Notes: a model not told the origin generated them from the sequence alone. 64,000 nt of DNA from Shewanella subflava (GCF_025971955.1 NZ_JAPDMX010000001.1:62001-126000); one strand, 5' to 3'. Counted from the stretch's first letter, positions 1 to 10,482 are shown. Program-made: numbers and translations.

Positions 1-52
1 CTACTTCACCACGGGGATCTTGCCAAGATTCAAGCACACTAAAACGTACCAT
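1..52 (-). CDS. galM: Start of a probable aldose 1-epimerase (partial)
   Basis: Only the first 17 codons lie in the window, beginning with an ATG whose complement is at 50-52 and reading MVRFSVLESWQDPRGEV on the minus strand. A purine-rich AGAGAGG sits just upstream as a ribosome site. It lies 55 bases downstream of galK in the same orientation, where a mutarotase gene is common in galactose operons. The SWQDPRG-type opening resembles aldose 1-epimerase amino termini. The call rests mainly on context; another small gene is possible. Confidence 0.45.
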   Translation of the reverse strand, partial: MVRFSVLESWQDPRGEV

Positions 53-107
53 TGAGGCCTCTCTGGTTGTATTGTTAAGGTTCGGGATTACCTATGTTAT
101 TGTGTTT

Positions 108-1253
108 TTATTTACTTATTCTGCCCGCGCCAGCACTGGCTGAGCACAATAATATACGAGGTTCTAACCCCGTTTTATGGGTATATTCTTGTTCAACTAA
201 ATTAATCACATCATCGGTAAGTTCATGCTCAATCAGCGCAAGAACACAGCCATCACTCATGCGTACACCGCCACGTTCGCCAATATGCTGAGCAATCATT
301 GATACTAGGATATCGACTTCAGGGGCAATGACTTCAAAATCATCACGTAACGACAGATGTGATTGGGTCATCAACTGGCTAAAACGGGCGATATTATTTT
401 GCTGCAGCGCTCTGGCTGCATTGCTTGTGCGGGTGTTTTCGGTGATCACATGCCGAGCACGTCTAAATTGTTCTGCCGATAAGGTGTCTCTTTGTTGTTC
501 TAAATAGCTTAATGATAAATCCCGTAACGAATCTAACCCAAGCAACTGAGTAATAAGCGCACATTCTTTTTTACGCTCTTCAAATTGCATCATAAAGGCT
601 TTACGGTTGATGTTAGGGTCAATCACAACCATGCTGAGATCTTCAGGGATCAAAATCGCTTCGCTTTCTAATTCTAAGCAATCAATTAATAGTGCATGGT
701 CTTCTTCGGCTAACGCGCTGATCATTTGATCCATAATGCCGCAATCAAGACACATATATTGGCTTTCGCCACGTTGGGCCAATAATGCAATGGCCGAAGG
801 GGATAAATGTAATTGGCTGGCATAGCTAATAGCAGTGCCAAAAGCGATTTCTAACGCGGCAGATGAAGATAACCCTGCACCCAATGGCACGTTACCCACA
901 ATCGCCAAATCGAGCCCTTTGGCTTGCAGCCCCGACAAATGCATTGCCGCGGTGACGCCTTTTAAATAGTTTGCCCAATCATCATTAGAAGAAACTGAGC
1001 CTTCTTCGCCGAATTTCCATTGTTTAATTTGCCCCGGAAAGGCATCTGTTACCGCACGAAATAAATTGTCCTCACGGTGTTTAACCGCAATCACAGTATG
1101 AAAATTAATGGCGGCAGGCAGGACCAATCCTTCATTGTAATCGGTATGTTCGCCAATAATATTGACTCGGCCTGGAGCCTGGTATAAATCATCCGCTTTT
1201 GTGCCAAAAGTTTGCACGAATAATTTGGTTGCCCGTTGCGCTGGGTTAGACAT
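108..1253 (-). CDS. galK: Galactokinase with a shortened glycine-rich motif
   Basis: Galactokinase (GHMP kinase family) phosphorylates galactose at C1 with ATP, the entry step of the Leloir pathway in the cytoplasm. The 381-residue length matches the enterobacterial enzyme. Motif I is intact (APGRVNIIGEHTDYNEG, about residues 26-42), as are motif II (GNVPLGAGLSSSAALE) and the CGIMDQ segment with the catalytic Asp. Near residue 335 the reading is GGVRMSDGCVLALI, where the family normally has GGVRM-TGGGFGGC-IVALI; four residues, most of conserved motif III, are missing without a frameshift. That loop helps shape the active site, so activity may be reduced or lost. The gene is followed by a probable galM; no terminator lies between them. 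Confidence 0.93.
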   Translation of the reverse strand: MSNPAQRATKLFVQTFGTKADDLYQAPGRVNIIGEHTDYNEGLVLPAAINFHTVIAVKHREDNLFRAVTDAFPGQIKQWKFGEEGSVSSNDDWANYLKGVTAAMHLSGLQAKGLDLAIVGNVPLGAGLSSSAALEIAFGTAISYASQLHLSPSAIALLAQRGESQYMCLDCGIMDQMISALAEEDHALLIDCLELESEAILIPEDLSMVVIDPNINRKAFMMQFEERKKECALITQLLGLDSLRDLSLSYLEQQRDTLSAEQFRRARHVITENTRTSNAARALQQNNIARFSQLMTQSHLSLRDDFEVIAPEVDILVSMIAQHIGERGGVRMSDGCVLALIEHELTDDVINLVEQEYTHKTGLEPRILLCSASAGAGRISK

Positions 1254-1374
1254 ACTTCGAAAATTTCCAACAGAAAGTGTTCAGGTGATTACTTTGATTT
1301 ATATCACGACTCAGTGGCAACTGTAACTGAGATTTTTTTAACTAACGGCAAATTGAAAATACGCTGACAGAAAC

Positions 1375-1406
1375 AAAAACGCCTCGATATTTTTCGAGGC
1401 GTTTTT
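1375..1406 (-). terminator. Rho-independent terminator of the antiporter gene
   Basis: Inverted repeat AACGCCTCGA / TCGAGGCGTT with A-rich and T-rich flanks. It lies just downstream of the leftward antiporter gene at 1453 and upstream of galK, separating the two transcription units. Confidence 0.85.
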
Positions 1407-1452
1407 AATTAACAATCACTTAGTGCTATTCGGTGTGATGTTGAGATTAAAC

Positions 1453-3108
1453 CTATGATGTCGATGCAGAGGCACTGGCTGCTTTAGTCTCGCTAGCCAC
1501 TTTATCGGCACGATTAACTTGCTCTTGGTTTTCATCTAACAGTTCATAAATAACATGGTCAACAAAACCCGCACCCGCCGCTTCGTATAGGTTGTAAGCG
1601 GTATCAACCCCAGCGGCCTTTAATGCATCGGCATCTTCAGAGTATTGCACTATGGCACTGATTTTACCTTCGTAGTTCAGCTTCTTAAGTTGCTCTACGG
1701 CAAATAAGTTACCCACATGATGTGGAATCGCCAGTAGGACTAGCTCCAGATTGGGCGCACGTTCTAGTTTTTCCCAAAAGTCAGTGTCGCCCGCATCGCC
1801 TTGCACCACATTACGGCCTTGGGCGCGATGAAAATCGACTAACTCTTGTTTATGTTCAATCCCTAAAATCTCGCCATCAAAACGCAAACGAAGTTCGTCA
1901 TATGCACCACTACCAATACGCCCCATACCGAAGATCAAAAAGCGAGGATTACCTATTTTAATTTGACGATCTTCAGGGTGCAGTGGGTGTTTTTCCATTT
2001 TGACTAAATGGCGTTGAAAGCGTTGATAAATCTTATTCACGCTGGTGTTAAGTGGCGCTGCAAACAAAAAGCTAATACTTAATGCGACCGCAATAATAAT
2101 TAACCATGATGCGGGTAACCAACCTTTATGTGCAGCAACGGCCGCAACAATCAAACCAAACTCACTGTAGTTACCTAAGTTGAACGAGGCTAGCAGTGAG
2201 GTACGTGAACGTAACTTAAAGCGTGTTAGCAAGTAGATAAACATGACAATTTTTACCGGCACTAACAAGACTAAAATGCCCGCTAAACCTATGTCTGACC
2301 AAGTCGGTAAACCATTGAGACCAATAGTGAGGAAGAAGGCGACAAGGAAGAGTTCTTTAAAGTAATACATCGACTTTGCTAACTCAGACGATTTTGCGTG
2401 TCCGGCAAGTAAAATACCAATAATCAATGCCCCTAAATCTGGCTTTAAGCCTACCGCCTCAAATAACCAAGCGCCAACCACTAATGCCATCACTAGGCCA
2501 AACAACACTAGCATTTCACTGTGACCAACGCGGTCGAATACCTTGTAAATAAGGGGGCGAGTAAATGGCAGTAATAATAATCCCAGCGCCCAAATGGATG
2601 GGATATCACCTTTAGATATAGTTAAAAACACCACGGCAAAGATATCTTGCATAATTAAGATACCAATAGCCACGCGGCCATATAGCGACTTCATGTCACC
2701 ATTATCTTCAATCACTTTTACTGCGAATACGGTACTGGAAAAACTCAGCGCAAAAGAAATCAGCAATAACTGATTTAGGCTATAACCTTCCAGTTGCTCT
2801 AGTCCCGCCATGCCCAATAGCTTTAAAACGGGGATAAAAAATAGGATAGAACCGACTAAGTGAATGCTTGATGTGGCCAATACCTCGGCTTTGAATAAAC
2901 TTTTTAAATCCAGTTTTAATCCAATTGAAAACAGTAAAAGAGTGACACCTAAATCAGCAAGTTGCTTTAATAAAGGTAAACTTGAGTCTTCAATGCCAAA
3001 TGTGAATAAAACGAATCCTGCGCCTAAGTAGCCAATAAGTGGCGGTAAACCGACTTTACTCACAAGTAGGCCGCAAAGTAAGGTGATAATTAAGATTGCC
3101 GGTTCCAT
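1453..3108 (-). CDS. CPA2-family cation:proton antiporter with TrkA-N domain
   Basis: An inner-membrane monovalent cation/proton antiporter of the KefB/YbaL type. About 12 hydrophobic segments fill residues 1-370 (for example near 5-40, 100-125 and 320-355) and end with a charged linker. A cytosolic Rossmann (RCK/TrkA-N) domain follows, with the nucleotide-binding loop FGMGRIGSGAYDEL near residue 395. The ALSFSSTVFAVKVIED segment corresponds to the conserved exchanger core. The carboxyl end is a low-complexity Ala/Ser tail. GGAG seven bases before the ATG supports this start. It stands alone between two hairpins. The transported ion (K+ or Na+) cannot be told from sequence. Confidence 0.85.
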   Translation of the reverse strand: MEPAILIITLLCGLLVSKVGLPPLIGYLGAGFVLFTFGIEDSSLPLLKQLADLGVTLLLFSIGLKLDLKSLFKAEVLATSSIHLVGSILFFIPVLKLLGMAGLEQLEGYSLNQLLLISFALSFSSTVFAVKVIEDNGDMKSLYGRVAIGILIMQDIFAVVFLTISKGDIPSIWALGLLLLPFTRPLIYKVFDRVGHSEMLVLFGLVMALVVGAWLFEAVGLKPDLGALIIGILLAGHAKSSELAKSMYYFKELFLVAFFLTIGLNGLPTWSDIGLAGILVLLVPVKIVMFIYLLTRFKLRSRTSLLASFNLGNYSEFGLIVAAVAAHKGWLPASWLIIIAVALSISFLFAAPLNTSVNKIYQRFQRHLVKMEKHPLHPEDRQIKIGNPRFLIFGMGRIGSGAYDELRLRFDGEILGIEHKQELVDFHRAQGRNVVQGDAGDTDFWEKLERAPNLELVLLAIPHHVGNLFAVEQLKKLNYEGKISAIVQYSEDADALKAAGVDTAYNLYEAAGAGFVDHVIYELLDENQEQVNRADKVASETKAASASASTS

Positions 3109-3230
3109 AGCACTCCATATTTAGCGATAAATGAAAGATAGCTAACATTGTATAAGAAAAATCGCCGAAGGGGGATTTTTCATCTCAATATAAAATAACG
3201 ACTTGGATTAAAATAGATGCCTTAAAATAC

Positions 3231-3266
3231 AAAACAAGCGACTTTGTAGAAAAAGCCGCTTGTTTT
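3231..3266 (-). terminator. Terminator downstream of dsbD
   Basis: AAAACAAGCG / CGCTTGTTTT stem, extended inward by CTTT/AAAG across one mismatch. On the minus strand it is followed by a T-rich run. It closes the cutA-dsbD unit. Confidence 0.75.
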
Positions 3267-3292
3267 CATTGAGTAAAGTATTCGCTAAATGA

Positions 3293-5152
3293 CTATTTTA
3301 AGAGTAAGTCTAAGTGTTCTGCGAAGTCTTTAGGTCCCATAAAGCCTGTTACACGCAAATCATCACGTATAGCGCCATTTTTATCGAACATTAATAATGT
3401 CGGTAAGCCTAATACCCCGTAATGCTCAAGTAACTCGATATCAATCGCATCACTTTTGGTGACATCAGCTTGCAGTATTACCATTTGATTCATGCGTTCA
3501 AGTACCGCGCTATCGGCAAAGGTAATCGCCTCAAACTCTTTACAGGCGACACACCAGTCAGCGTACAGATCTAACATGACAGTTTTGCCACTGATGCTGG
3601 CTTTATCAAGTTCAGTCTCTAAATCTGCTAATGATTTAATCTTGATAAAGTGATGGGCTTCAGCTTTGGCTGTGCCATTGCTGGCCGATTGGCTTATTCC
3701 CGGGGTTTGGAAGCCAAAGTGGCTCATGACTGCTTGAAAACCGTAAGAGAAACTAGCCAGTAAGGCCAGTAACAACAAGACACTGCGCACTGTTTGTTTC
3801 CAGTTGAATTGGGTAAGTTTATTTTGGTGCATTAAGTAACCCACCAAGCTCACGCCCCAAATTGCCCAAAGCACATCAGACACTAACCCTACCCAAATAC
3901 GGCCAATCATCATGATAGAAACAGAGATTAACAAGAAGCCGAAGATGGTTTTAATAATATCCATCCACGCACCCGCACGAGGCAGAATTTTACCGCCAGA
4001 GGTCCCTAATACTAATAGCGGCACGCCCATACCCATACTTAATACGTACAGCGCTAAGAAGCCTTGTAACAGGTCGCCACTTTGCGCCACATAAATAAGT
4101 GCACCTGAAAGTGGCGCAGTTGTGCACGGTGACGCCACTAATCCCGAAATCACCCCCATTAAAAACACACCAATTAAATTGCCGCCTTTTTGGTTGTTCG
4201 ATAGCGAGTTCATTTTTTCTTGCCACTTTGAGGGCAGTTTTAAATCGTACATGCCAAACATCGACAAGCTTAATAGTACAAACATCACCGCGAGGAAGAT
4301 TAAAATTGCTGGGTGTTGTAACGCCGCTTGAAATTTCATGCCCGCACTGGCAACCACAAGGCCAAGTAACGAGTAGGTAATGGCCATACCTTGCACATAA
4401 GCCATCGATAGCGTGAAAGCTTTTGCCGTTGATAGTTTTTGCCCTTGGCCGACAATGATCCCGGATAAAATGGGATACATAGGGAACACGCAAGGGGTTA
4501 ATGCCAAACCAATACCTAAGCCAAAAAAGATAACTAAAGTCCATAATAGACTGTCGTTTTGCAGCATTTGGCTTAAGGTATCTTGTTGGGTGATGGGTGC
4601 TGTTGAGGGGGCGGTATCGTCAGAATCGGTTGCTTGTGGTGCGCCGATAACTTTTTTAGCCTGGGCTACTTTGCCATCATTGGCGGCGACTTGCGATAAA
4701 ATGACATCGCGAGTGGTAGGCGGATAACACAGTGTGCCTTCAGCACAGCCCATAAAGGTCACTTTAAAGGTCGCTTCGTTGCTGGCTTCTTTAATACCAA
4801 CTGGGATCTCTACAAATGAGTAAAAGACTTCCTGCTCACCAAAATATTCATCGGTATGGGATTTTCCTCGGGGCAGATTGATATCACCAATCACCGCGCC
4901 GTCAGCGGCAAAGGTCAATTTGTCACGGTACATGTAGTAACCGTCGGCAATCACCCAGCTGATTTTTAATTGATTGCCTTGCTGTTTAAAATCGAATGAG
5001 AAAGCCTCATTTACAGGTAAAAGTTCAGGTTCACTGCTTAAAAAGTTAAATTTACTTTTGCTAAATACCCCTTCACTTTGCGCCATAGGAGCAATAGCAA
5101 TAGCGGATACTAGCAGTAAAGATGTTAAAACAAAGGCGAATATTTTTTTCAT
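3293..5152 (-). CDS. dsbD: Thiol:disulfide interchange protein DsbD
   Basis: DsbD passes electrons from cytoplasmic thioredoxin across the inner membrane to periplasmic DsbC, DsbE and similar partners. The order is signal peptide (MKKIFAFVLTSLLL...), periplasmic alpha domain with the cysteine pair CAEGTLC (about residues 136 and 142), eight-helix beta domain with membrane cysteines in TPCVFPMYP and ASPCTTAPLSG, and a thioredoxin-like gamma domain with YADWCVACKEFE near residue 530. All three redox pairs are present. I start at the ATG at 5152 (619 residues), which overlaps the cutA stop as ATGA and begins a proper signal peptide. An upstream in-frame ATG at 5176 would add eight polar residues. 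Coupling to cutA implies translational linkage. Confidence 0.95.
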   Translation of the reverse strand: MKKIFAFVLTSLLLVSAIAIAPMAQSEGVFSKSKFNFLSSEPELLPVNEAFSFDFKQQGNQLKISWVIADGYYMYRDKLTFAADGAVIGDINLPRGKSHTDEYFGEQEVFYSFVEIPVGIKEASNEATFKVTFMGCAEGTLCYPPTTRDVILSQVAANDGKVAQAKKVIGAPQATDSDDTAPSTAPITQQDTLSQMLQNDSLLWTLVIFFGLGIGLALTPCVFPMYPILSGIIVGQGQKLSTAKAFTLSMAYVQGMAITYSLLGLVVASAGMKFQAALQHPAILIFLAVMFVLLSLSMFGMYDLKLPSKWQEKMNSLSNNQKGGNLIGVFLMGVISGLVASPCTTAPLSGALIYVAQSGDLLQGFLALYVLSMGMGVPLLVLGTSGGKILPRAGAWMDIIKTIFGFLLISVSIMMIGRIWVGLVSDVLWAIWGVSLVGYLMHQNKLTQFNWKQTVRSVLLLLALLASFSYGFQAVMSHFGFQTPGISQSASNGTAKAEAHHFIKIKSLADLETELDKASISGKTVMLDLYADWCVACKEFEAITFADSAVLERMNQMVILQADVTKSDAIDIELLEHYGVLGLPTLLMFDKNGAIRDDLRVTGFMGPKDFAEHLDLLLK

Positions 5153-5472
5153 AATGTAGTGGTTTCTTTTATCCATGTTAAATAAGGCGCAAGCCCATTA
5201 ATAATAGGTGTTGCGATTAACTCTGGTACTTCATAGGGATGTAATTGGATCACCATTTGTTCAATTGCACTGTAATGTAAGCTAAGACATTTAATTTGCA
5301 ATTGTACTTCTTGCGACTGACACACTTGGTTATCCCAATAATAAACTGACTCAACAGTTGAGCTAATTTGCACACAAGCCGCCAATTTGGCATCCACCAA
5401 TGCACGCGCAATTTTGTCAGCAGTGCTTTTATCAGGACAGGTTGAAAAAATCAGTAAAAAGTCTGCAGTCAT
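5149..5472 (-). CDS. cutA: Divalent-cation tolerance protein CutA
   Basis: A 107-residue CutA1-family protein, a small trimeric ferredoxin-like fold linked historically to copper tolerance; its biochemical role is unsettled. Family marks include an opening of the type FSTCPDKSTADKIARALVDAKLAACV and the central SVYYWDNQVCQSQEVQLQIK segment, with the VPELIATPI motif near the carboxyl end. Its stop overlaps the start of dsbD by four bases, and the cutA-dsbD order is common in gammaproteobacteria. Length and motifs are typical. Confidence 0.93.
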   Translation of the reverse strand: MTADFLLIFSTCPDKSTADKIARALVDAKLAACVQISSTVESVYYWDNQVCQSQEVQLQIKCLSLHYSAIEQMVIQLHPYEVPELIATPIINGLAPYLTWIKETTTL

Positions 5473-5676
5473 TGTATATCTTCTAAACTTAACGTTAGCT
5501 TAAGCTAAAATGGTCACTATTGGGCTACTTTACGGTTTTTAGATGCAGATTTCACTGTTATGTTTAAGATCCGTGAAGTCTCTTGAAAATAGACCGTATA
5601 ATCCCCATATAGTTTTCATCAATACTCGATTATTTTGTTAATTAATGCTGATAGTCACTGCTTAACCGAGGTTTAC

Positions 5677-6237
5677 ATGTTTTTGATTTTATTATTAGTG
5701 TTCATTATTGTGCCTGCGCTGGAACTGTCGGTATTAATTCAAGTAGGTGATGCCTTGGGCGTATGGCCAACAATCGGACTGGTCTTCTTCACTGCTATCG
5801 TTGGGGTATCACTGGTAAGAAGCCAGGGATTACACACATTGATGACGGTACAACAAAAGCTGGCACGCGGTGAAGCACCCGGGCAAGAAATTGTGGAAGG
5901 TATGATGTTAGCCGCTGCAGGTGTGTTGTTATTGATTCCAGGTTTTGTGACTGATGCGTTAGGGCTATTGTTACTGACCCCTTTAACCCGTGCACCCATT
6001 GCCGCCTTTATGTATAAGCGCATGCAGCTAAGAGTAGTGGCAAATGGCGGTTTTAAGCCAGGGTTTGGACCACAAGGGCCGTTTAATCAGGGGCCATTTG
6101 GACAAAATCCGTTTGACCCGACTCGTGGTCAAGACAGCAACACCTTTGAAGGCGATTTTGAACATAAAGACGACCCAAGCCAAAAGCGACCTGAAAGCCA
6201 TCAAATCGATAACCAGCAAAATGATGAGCGCAAATAA
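5677..6237 (+). CDS. fxsA: FxsA family membrane protein
   Basis: FxsA is a cytoplasmic-membrane protein known in E. coli because extra copies relieve phage T7 exclusion by plasmid F; its normal role is unclear. Hydrophobic segments lie at about residues 2-20, 25-45 and 75-100, with the conserved ELSVLIQVGDALG and GFVTDALGLLLL stretches. The tail after residue 120 is rich in Gly, Pro, Phe and Gln, then strongly charged. I use the ATG at 5677 (186 residues) because GAGG lies just upstream and the protein then starts directly with the first membrane helix. An earlier ATG at 5635 would add 14 residues without family support. Confidence 0.9.
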   Translation: MFLILLLVFIIVPALELSVLIQVGDALGVWPTIGLVFFTAIVGVSLVRSQGLHTLMTVQQKLARGEAPGQEIVEGMMLAAAGVLLLIPGFVTDALGLLLLTPLTRAPIAAFMYKRMQLRVVANGGFKPGFGPQGPFNQGPFGQNPFDPTRGQDSNTFEGDFEHKDDPSQKRPESHQIDNQQNDERK

Positions 6238-6259
6238 CTGAACAAATCCTGCTAACCAA

Positions 6260-6290
6260 ACAAAGCCAGCTAGTTGCTGGCTTTGTTGTT
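6260..6290. terminator. Bidirectional terminator between convergent genes
   Basis: An 11-base perfect inverted repeat ACAAAGCCAGC / GCTGGCTTTGT with loop TAGTT, T-rich to the right. It lies between fxsA (plus) and the small membrane gene on the minus strand and could serve both. Confidence 0.8.
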
Positions 6291-6318
6291 TTGCAGCGGG
6301 CGATGCGCCCGTTGCCCT

Positions 6319-6702
6319 TTATGGAGCAGTCTTTGTTGCCATAACATAAGCGGTAATGATGCTGGTTAGCCAATTGGCGACAAATAGCCAGGTTACCCAA
6401 GTGCTTATTTGTGCCATATCGCCATCAGGCACCTGAGTAATCTGCGCGTAAATGGCGCTGTATTCTAATGCCACTTCACCGGCTAAAATTTTATCGGCAA
6501 TCACCTGCGCCCGTTCAATGGCAAAGTTCATCATTACCGCCAAACACACAAAAGACACCGCCATAAACCCCACACCTTGCCATTTTTTACCTAACCACAT
6601 TTGGCCACTGCCGGGGCAAATAAGGGCAGACATTAATGCCGCTTTTAATGGTCGTTTGATTGATGGTGGCTGATTTGATTTTGGAGTGTTTTGGATAGCC
6701 AT
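6319..6702 (-). CDS. Small membrane protein of unknown function
   Basis: 127 residues with two or three membrane segments: one near residues 25-58 after a positively charged leader, and one near 100-122. The ICPGSGQMWLGKKWQG segment resembles the short glycine-containing loop of TM2-domain and related small membrane proteins, but I do not recognise a named family. No enzyme motif is visible. It shares an intercistronic gap of 30 bases with the MATE gene upstream, so the two may be cotranscribed. Function unknown. Confidence 0.65.
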   Translation of the reverse strand: MAIQNTPKSNQPPSIKRPLKAALMSALICPGSGQMWLGKKWQGVGFMAVSFVCLAVMMNFAIERAQVIADKILAGEVALEYSAIYAQITQVPDGDMAQISTWVTWLFVANWLTSIITAYVMATKTAP

Positions 6703-6732
6703 AGCATGCCTATTCAGTGATGTTGCTGATGA

Positions 6733-8118
6733 TTACTCGACCATAACGGCTGTCGTGTGCTTGTGTTTAACGGGCTCAGTTATCTTAGTGGCTAAAATAT
6801 AGCAAGCTAAGCCCATAATGGTATTGGTAATGGGTAGTGCCAGCATCAAGCCTTTTACCCCACCAATGTACGAGCCTAATGCCGCCAAGGGAAGCATTAA
6901 CAGCATTAAGCGACATAAATTAATGACCAATGAACTCATTGGGCGGTGGTATGCATTTAAGCTGGTGGCAAAAATAATTACAATGCCGAGTGGGCCATAG
7001 GCGGCAGGTAAGGCAATAATATAAAATGTCAGCCAATCAATCACTAGCGGGTCATTGGAAAATTGCTCGGCAATTGGGTGGGCAAAAAAGTACATCGGAA
7101 TATAAAGCAAGGTTTGAAACACCATCACAAATTTCAGTGATGTTAATAATGCATCCTTGGCTCGCACATGTTGACCCGCACCTAAATTTTGCGCAATAAA
7201 CGGCATTAAGCTCGAAGATAACGCCATAACAACCAATAACAACACCGACTCTAACCGCATGCCCGCCCCAAAAGCGGCCACACCCGCGTGGTCAATTCTG
7301 GCAAGCATGGCCATTAAAATTCCGTTGGCGATTGGGTTTATCACATTCATTAACGCGGCGGGTCTGGCGATGTGAGCTAAGGCGCGCCAATGGGTCACCA
7401 TACGATCTTTTACCAAACTGGCACTGTGCAGCAGTTTGCGTTTAAAAATTAGCAATCGTCCCGCTAATGCTAAGGCGATTATCCACGATAACATGGTGGC
7501 AATGGCTGCGCCTTGTACTTCTAATCGTGGAAATGGGCCTAAACCAAAAATCAGCAATGGGTCTAAAACCAAATTAACAATCGCGGCAAGCATCATAATT
7601 TTCGCCGGAGAGCGGGTATCGCCTGTGGCCCGTAATGCTTGATTACCTACCATCAACAGCACCAGCGCAGGTGCGCCAAAATACCACCACATCATATAGT
7701 CATGAATGTAAGGTAGGCTGTGTTTATTCGCCCCTAAAAGACTAAATAATGGCTCAATCAACACACCACCCAACACACACAGTAGGGTAATAATGGCAAA
7801 TGTCAGCACTAAGGTGTCAAATAAAAACAGCTTGGCCTGCTGTGCCTGCCCTGAGCCGATTAATCGCCCCAAGTTAGTGGACACTCCCGCGCCAATACCA
7901 ATACCAATACTGGTAATCACTAAGGTAATCGGAAAGGTAAAGCTCACCGCAGCTAAGGCTTCAGTGCCTAACTGGCTGATAAAATAGATATCCACTAAGC
8001 TGCCGCCCAGAATGGTGAGAATACCAATCAGGTTAGGAAGGGTCATGTTAAACAGCACACGACCTATTGGCGCAGTAAGCAACCCGTGTTTATCTTTCAT
8101 GGAAGCGTCGATTTGCAA
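6733..8118 (-). CDS. MATE family multidrug exporter
   Basis: A 12-helix cation-driven exporter of the MATE (NorM/DinF) family in the inner membrane. The two six-helix halves are visible. The amino half has NLIGILTILGGSLVDIYFISQLGTEALAAVS and IGIGAGVSTNLGRLIGSGQ, typical of helices 1-2 of MATE proteins. The second half repeats the pattern around RPAALMNVINPIANGILMAMLARIDHAGVAAFG. The 461-residue length is normal. The start is uncertain: the first ATG is used, but the internal ATG at 8100 (MKDKHGLL...) fits family amino termini as well, and neither has a clear ribosome site. It is divergent from groES. Substrate unknown. Confidence 0.87.
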   Translation of the reverse strand: MQIDASMKDKHGLLTAPIGRVLFNMTLPNLIGILTILGGSLVDIYFISQLGTEALAAVSFTFPITLVITSIGIGIGAGVSTNLGRLIGSGQAQQAKLFLFDTLVLTFAIITLLCVLGGVLIEPLFSLLGANKHSLPYIHDYMMWWYFGAPALVLLMVGNQALRATGDTRSPAKIMMLAAIVNLVLDPLLIFGLGPFPRLEVQGAAIATMLSWIIALALAGRLLIFKRKLLHSASLVKDRMVTHWRALAHIARPAALMNVINPIANGILMAMLARIDHAGVAAFGAGMRLESVLLLVVMALSSSLMPFIAQNLGAGQHVRAKDALLTSLKFVMVFQTLLYIPMYFFAHPIAEQFSNDPLVIDWLTFYIIALPAAYGPLGIVIIFATSLNAYHRPMSSLVINLCRLMLLMLPLAALGSYIGGVKGLMLALPITNTIMGLACYILATKITEPVKHKHTTAVMVE

Positions 8119-8201
8119 TATTAAGGAGGCGAATTCTATCAGGCTTTGGCTCGGTTTAATAAAATAGACATAAAAATTCTGTAGTTTTTTTATGGTTTGC
8201 C

Positions 8202-8230
8202 CTTGGAAGTGTGATGTGTCACCCCCATAT
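8202..8230 (+). promoter_or_regulatory. Sigma-32 heat-shock promoter of groESL
   Basis: CTTGGAA at 8202-8208 and CCCCATAT at 8223-8230, separated by 14 bases, closely match the sigma-32 consensus (CTTGAA, 13-15 bases, CCCCAT-T). It lies about 80 bases upstream of groES. No CIRCE-type inverted repeat is seen, so control is likely by RpoH rather than HrcA. Confidence 0.85.
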
Positions 8231-8308
8231 AACTTCCATCAAAGGTAAAAGCCTTTTCCATAAAACCGCCTCGATTTTTGGGCATCAAATCATTAGGAGA
8301 GTTCATAG

Positions 8309-8599
8309 ATGAATATTCGTCCATTACATGACCGAGTTATTGTTAAGCGTTTAGAAGTTGAATCGACTTCAGCGGGTGGCATCGTGCTGACAGGCAGTGC
8401 AGCTGAAAAATCAACTCGTGGCGAAATTCTTGCAGTAGGCAACGGTCGCATTTTAGAAAATGGCACAGTTAAACCACTAGACGTAAAAGTGGGTGATGTT
8501 GTGATCTTCAACGAAGGTTATGGCGTTAAAAAAGAGAAAATTGACGGTGAAGAAGTATTAATCCTGTCAGAAGCTGACCTGATGGCTGTTGTAGGCTAA
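8309..8599 (+). CDS. groES: Co-chaperonin GroES
   Basis: The 96-residue heptameric lid of the GroEL chaperonin, acting in the cytoplasm with ATP to enclose unfolded proteins. It starts [18 protein letters not shown], contains the mobile loop [21 protein letters not shown] (about residues 17-36), and ends with the conserved [16 protein letters not shown] segment. AGGAG lies 10 bases upstream of the ATG. groEL follows after 57 bases with no terminator, forming the usual two-gene operon under the sigma-32 promoter. Confidence 0.98.
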   Translation: MNIRPLHDRVIVKRLEVESTSAGGIVLTGSAAEKSTRGEILAVGNGRILENGTVKPLDVKVGDVVIFNEGYGVKKEKIDGEEVLILSEADLMAVVG

Positions 8600-8629
8600 G
8601 CCTCCAGTATCATTAGACGGTCCACTTAA

Positions 8630-10297
<1,668 letters not shown>

Positions 10298-10307
10298 TTT
10301 ACTGGTT

Positions 10308-10392
10308 TAAATGGGTTATCGCTGCGTTACTTTGCAGCTCGTGTAGAAAACGCTACACGTCGCGACAGAAAGCCTTGCTCTAAGCCCATTTA
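10308..10392 (+). ncRNA. Structured 3' region after groEL (possible RNA element)
   Basis: Three nested stems can be drawn. The outer stem pairs TAAATGGG-TTA (10308-10318) with TAAGCCCATTTA (10381-10392). Hairpin 1 is GCTGC/GCAGC (10321-10338), and hairpin 2 is CGTGTAG/CTACACG with loop AAAACG (10340-10359). None has a T-run, so this is not the terminator, which comes 57 bases later. It could be a 3' untranslated structure, a processed small RNA or a dispersed repeat. Pairing was judged by eye only. Confidence 0.4.
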
Positions 10393-10448
10393 TCCTGCGT
10401 AAATGCTCTGTTGGTCTCTAGCCTAAAAGCTTAGACACTAAAAAATTG

Positions 10449-10482
10449 AAAGCCCCGATACCTTACGGAATCGGGGCTTTTT
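10449..10482 (+). terminator. Terminator of groESL
   Basis: AAAGCCCCGAT / ATCGGGGCTTT stem followed by TTTTT. The stem is nearly the same as the one at 15336, although the flanking genes are unrelated. Confidence 0.88.

Noticed and set aside
94..291. Plus-strand frame of 65 residues with a hydrophobic start
   Set aside because: It lies almost wholly antisense to galK, starts without a ribosome site and does not resemble a known protein.
3990..4544. A 184-residue minus-strand frame inside dsbD
   Set aside because: It is a shifted frame of dsbD, which is complete in its own frame with all cysteines and membrane segments.
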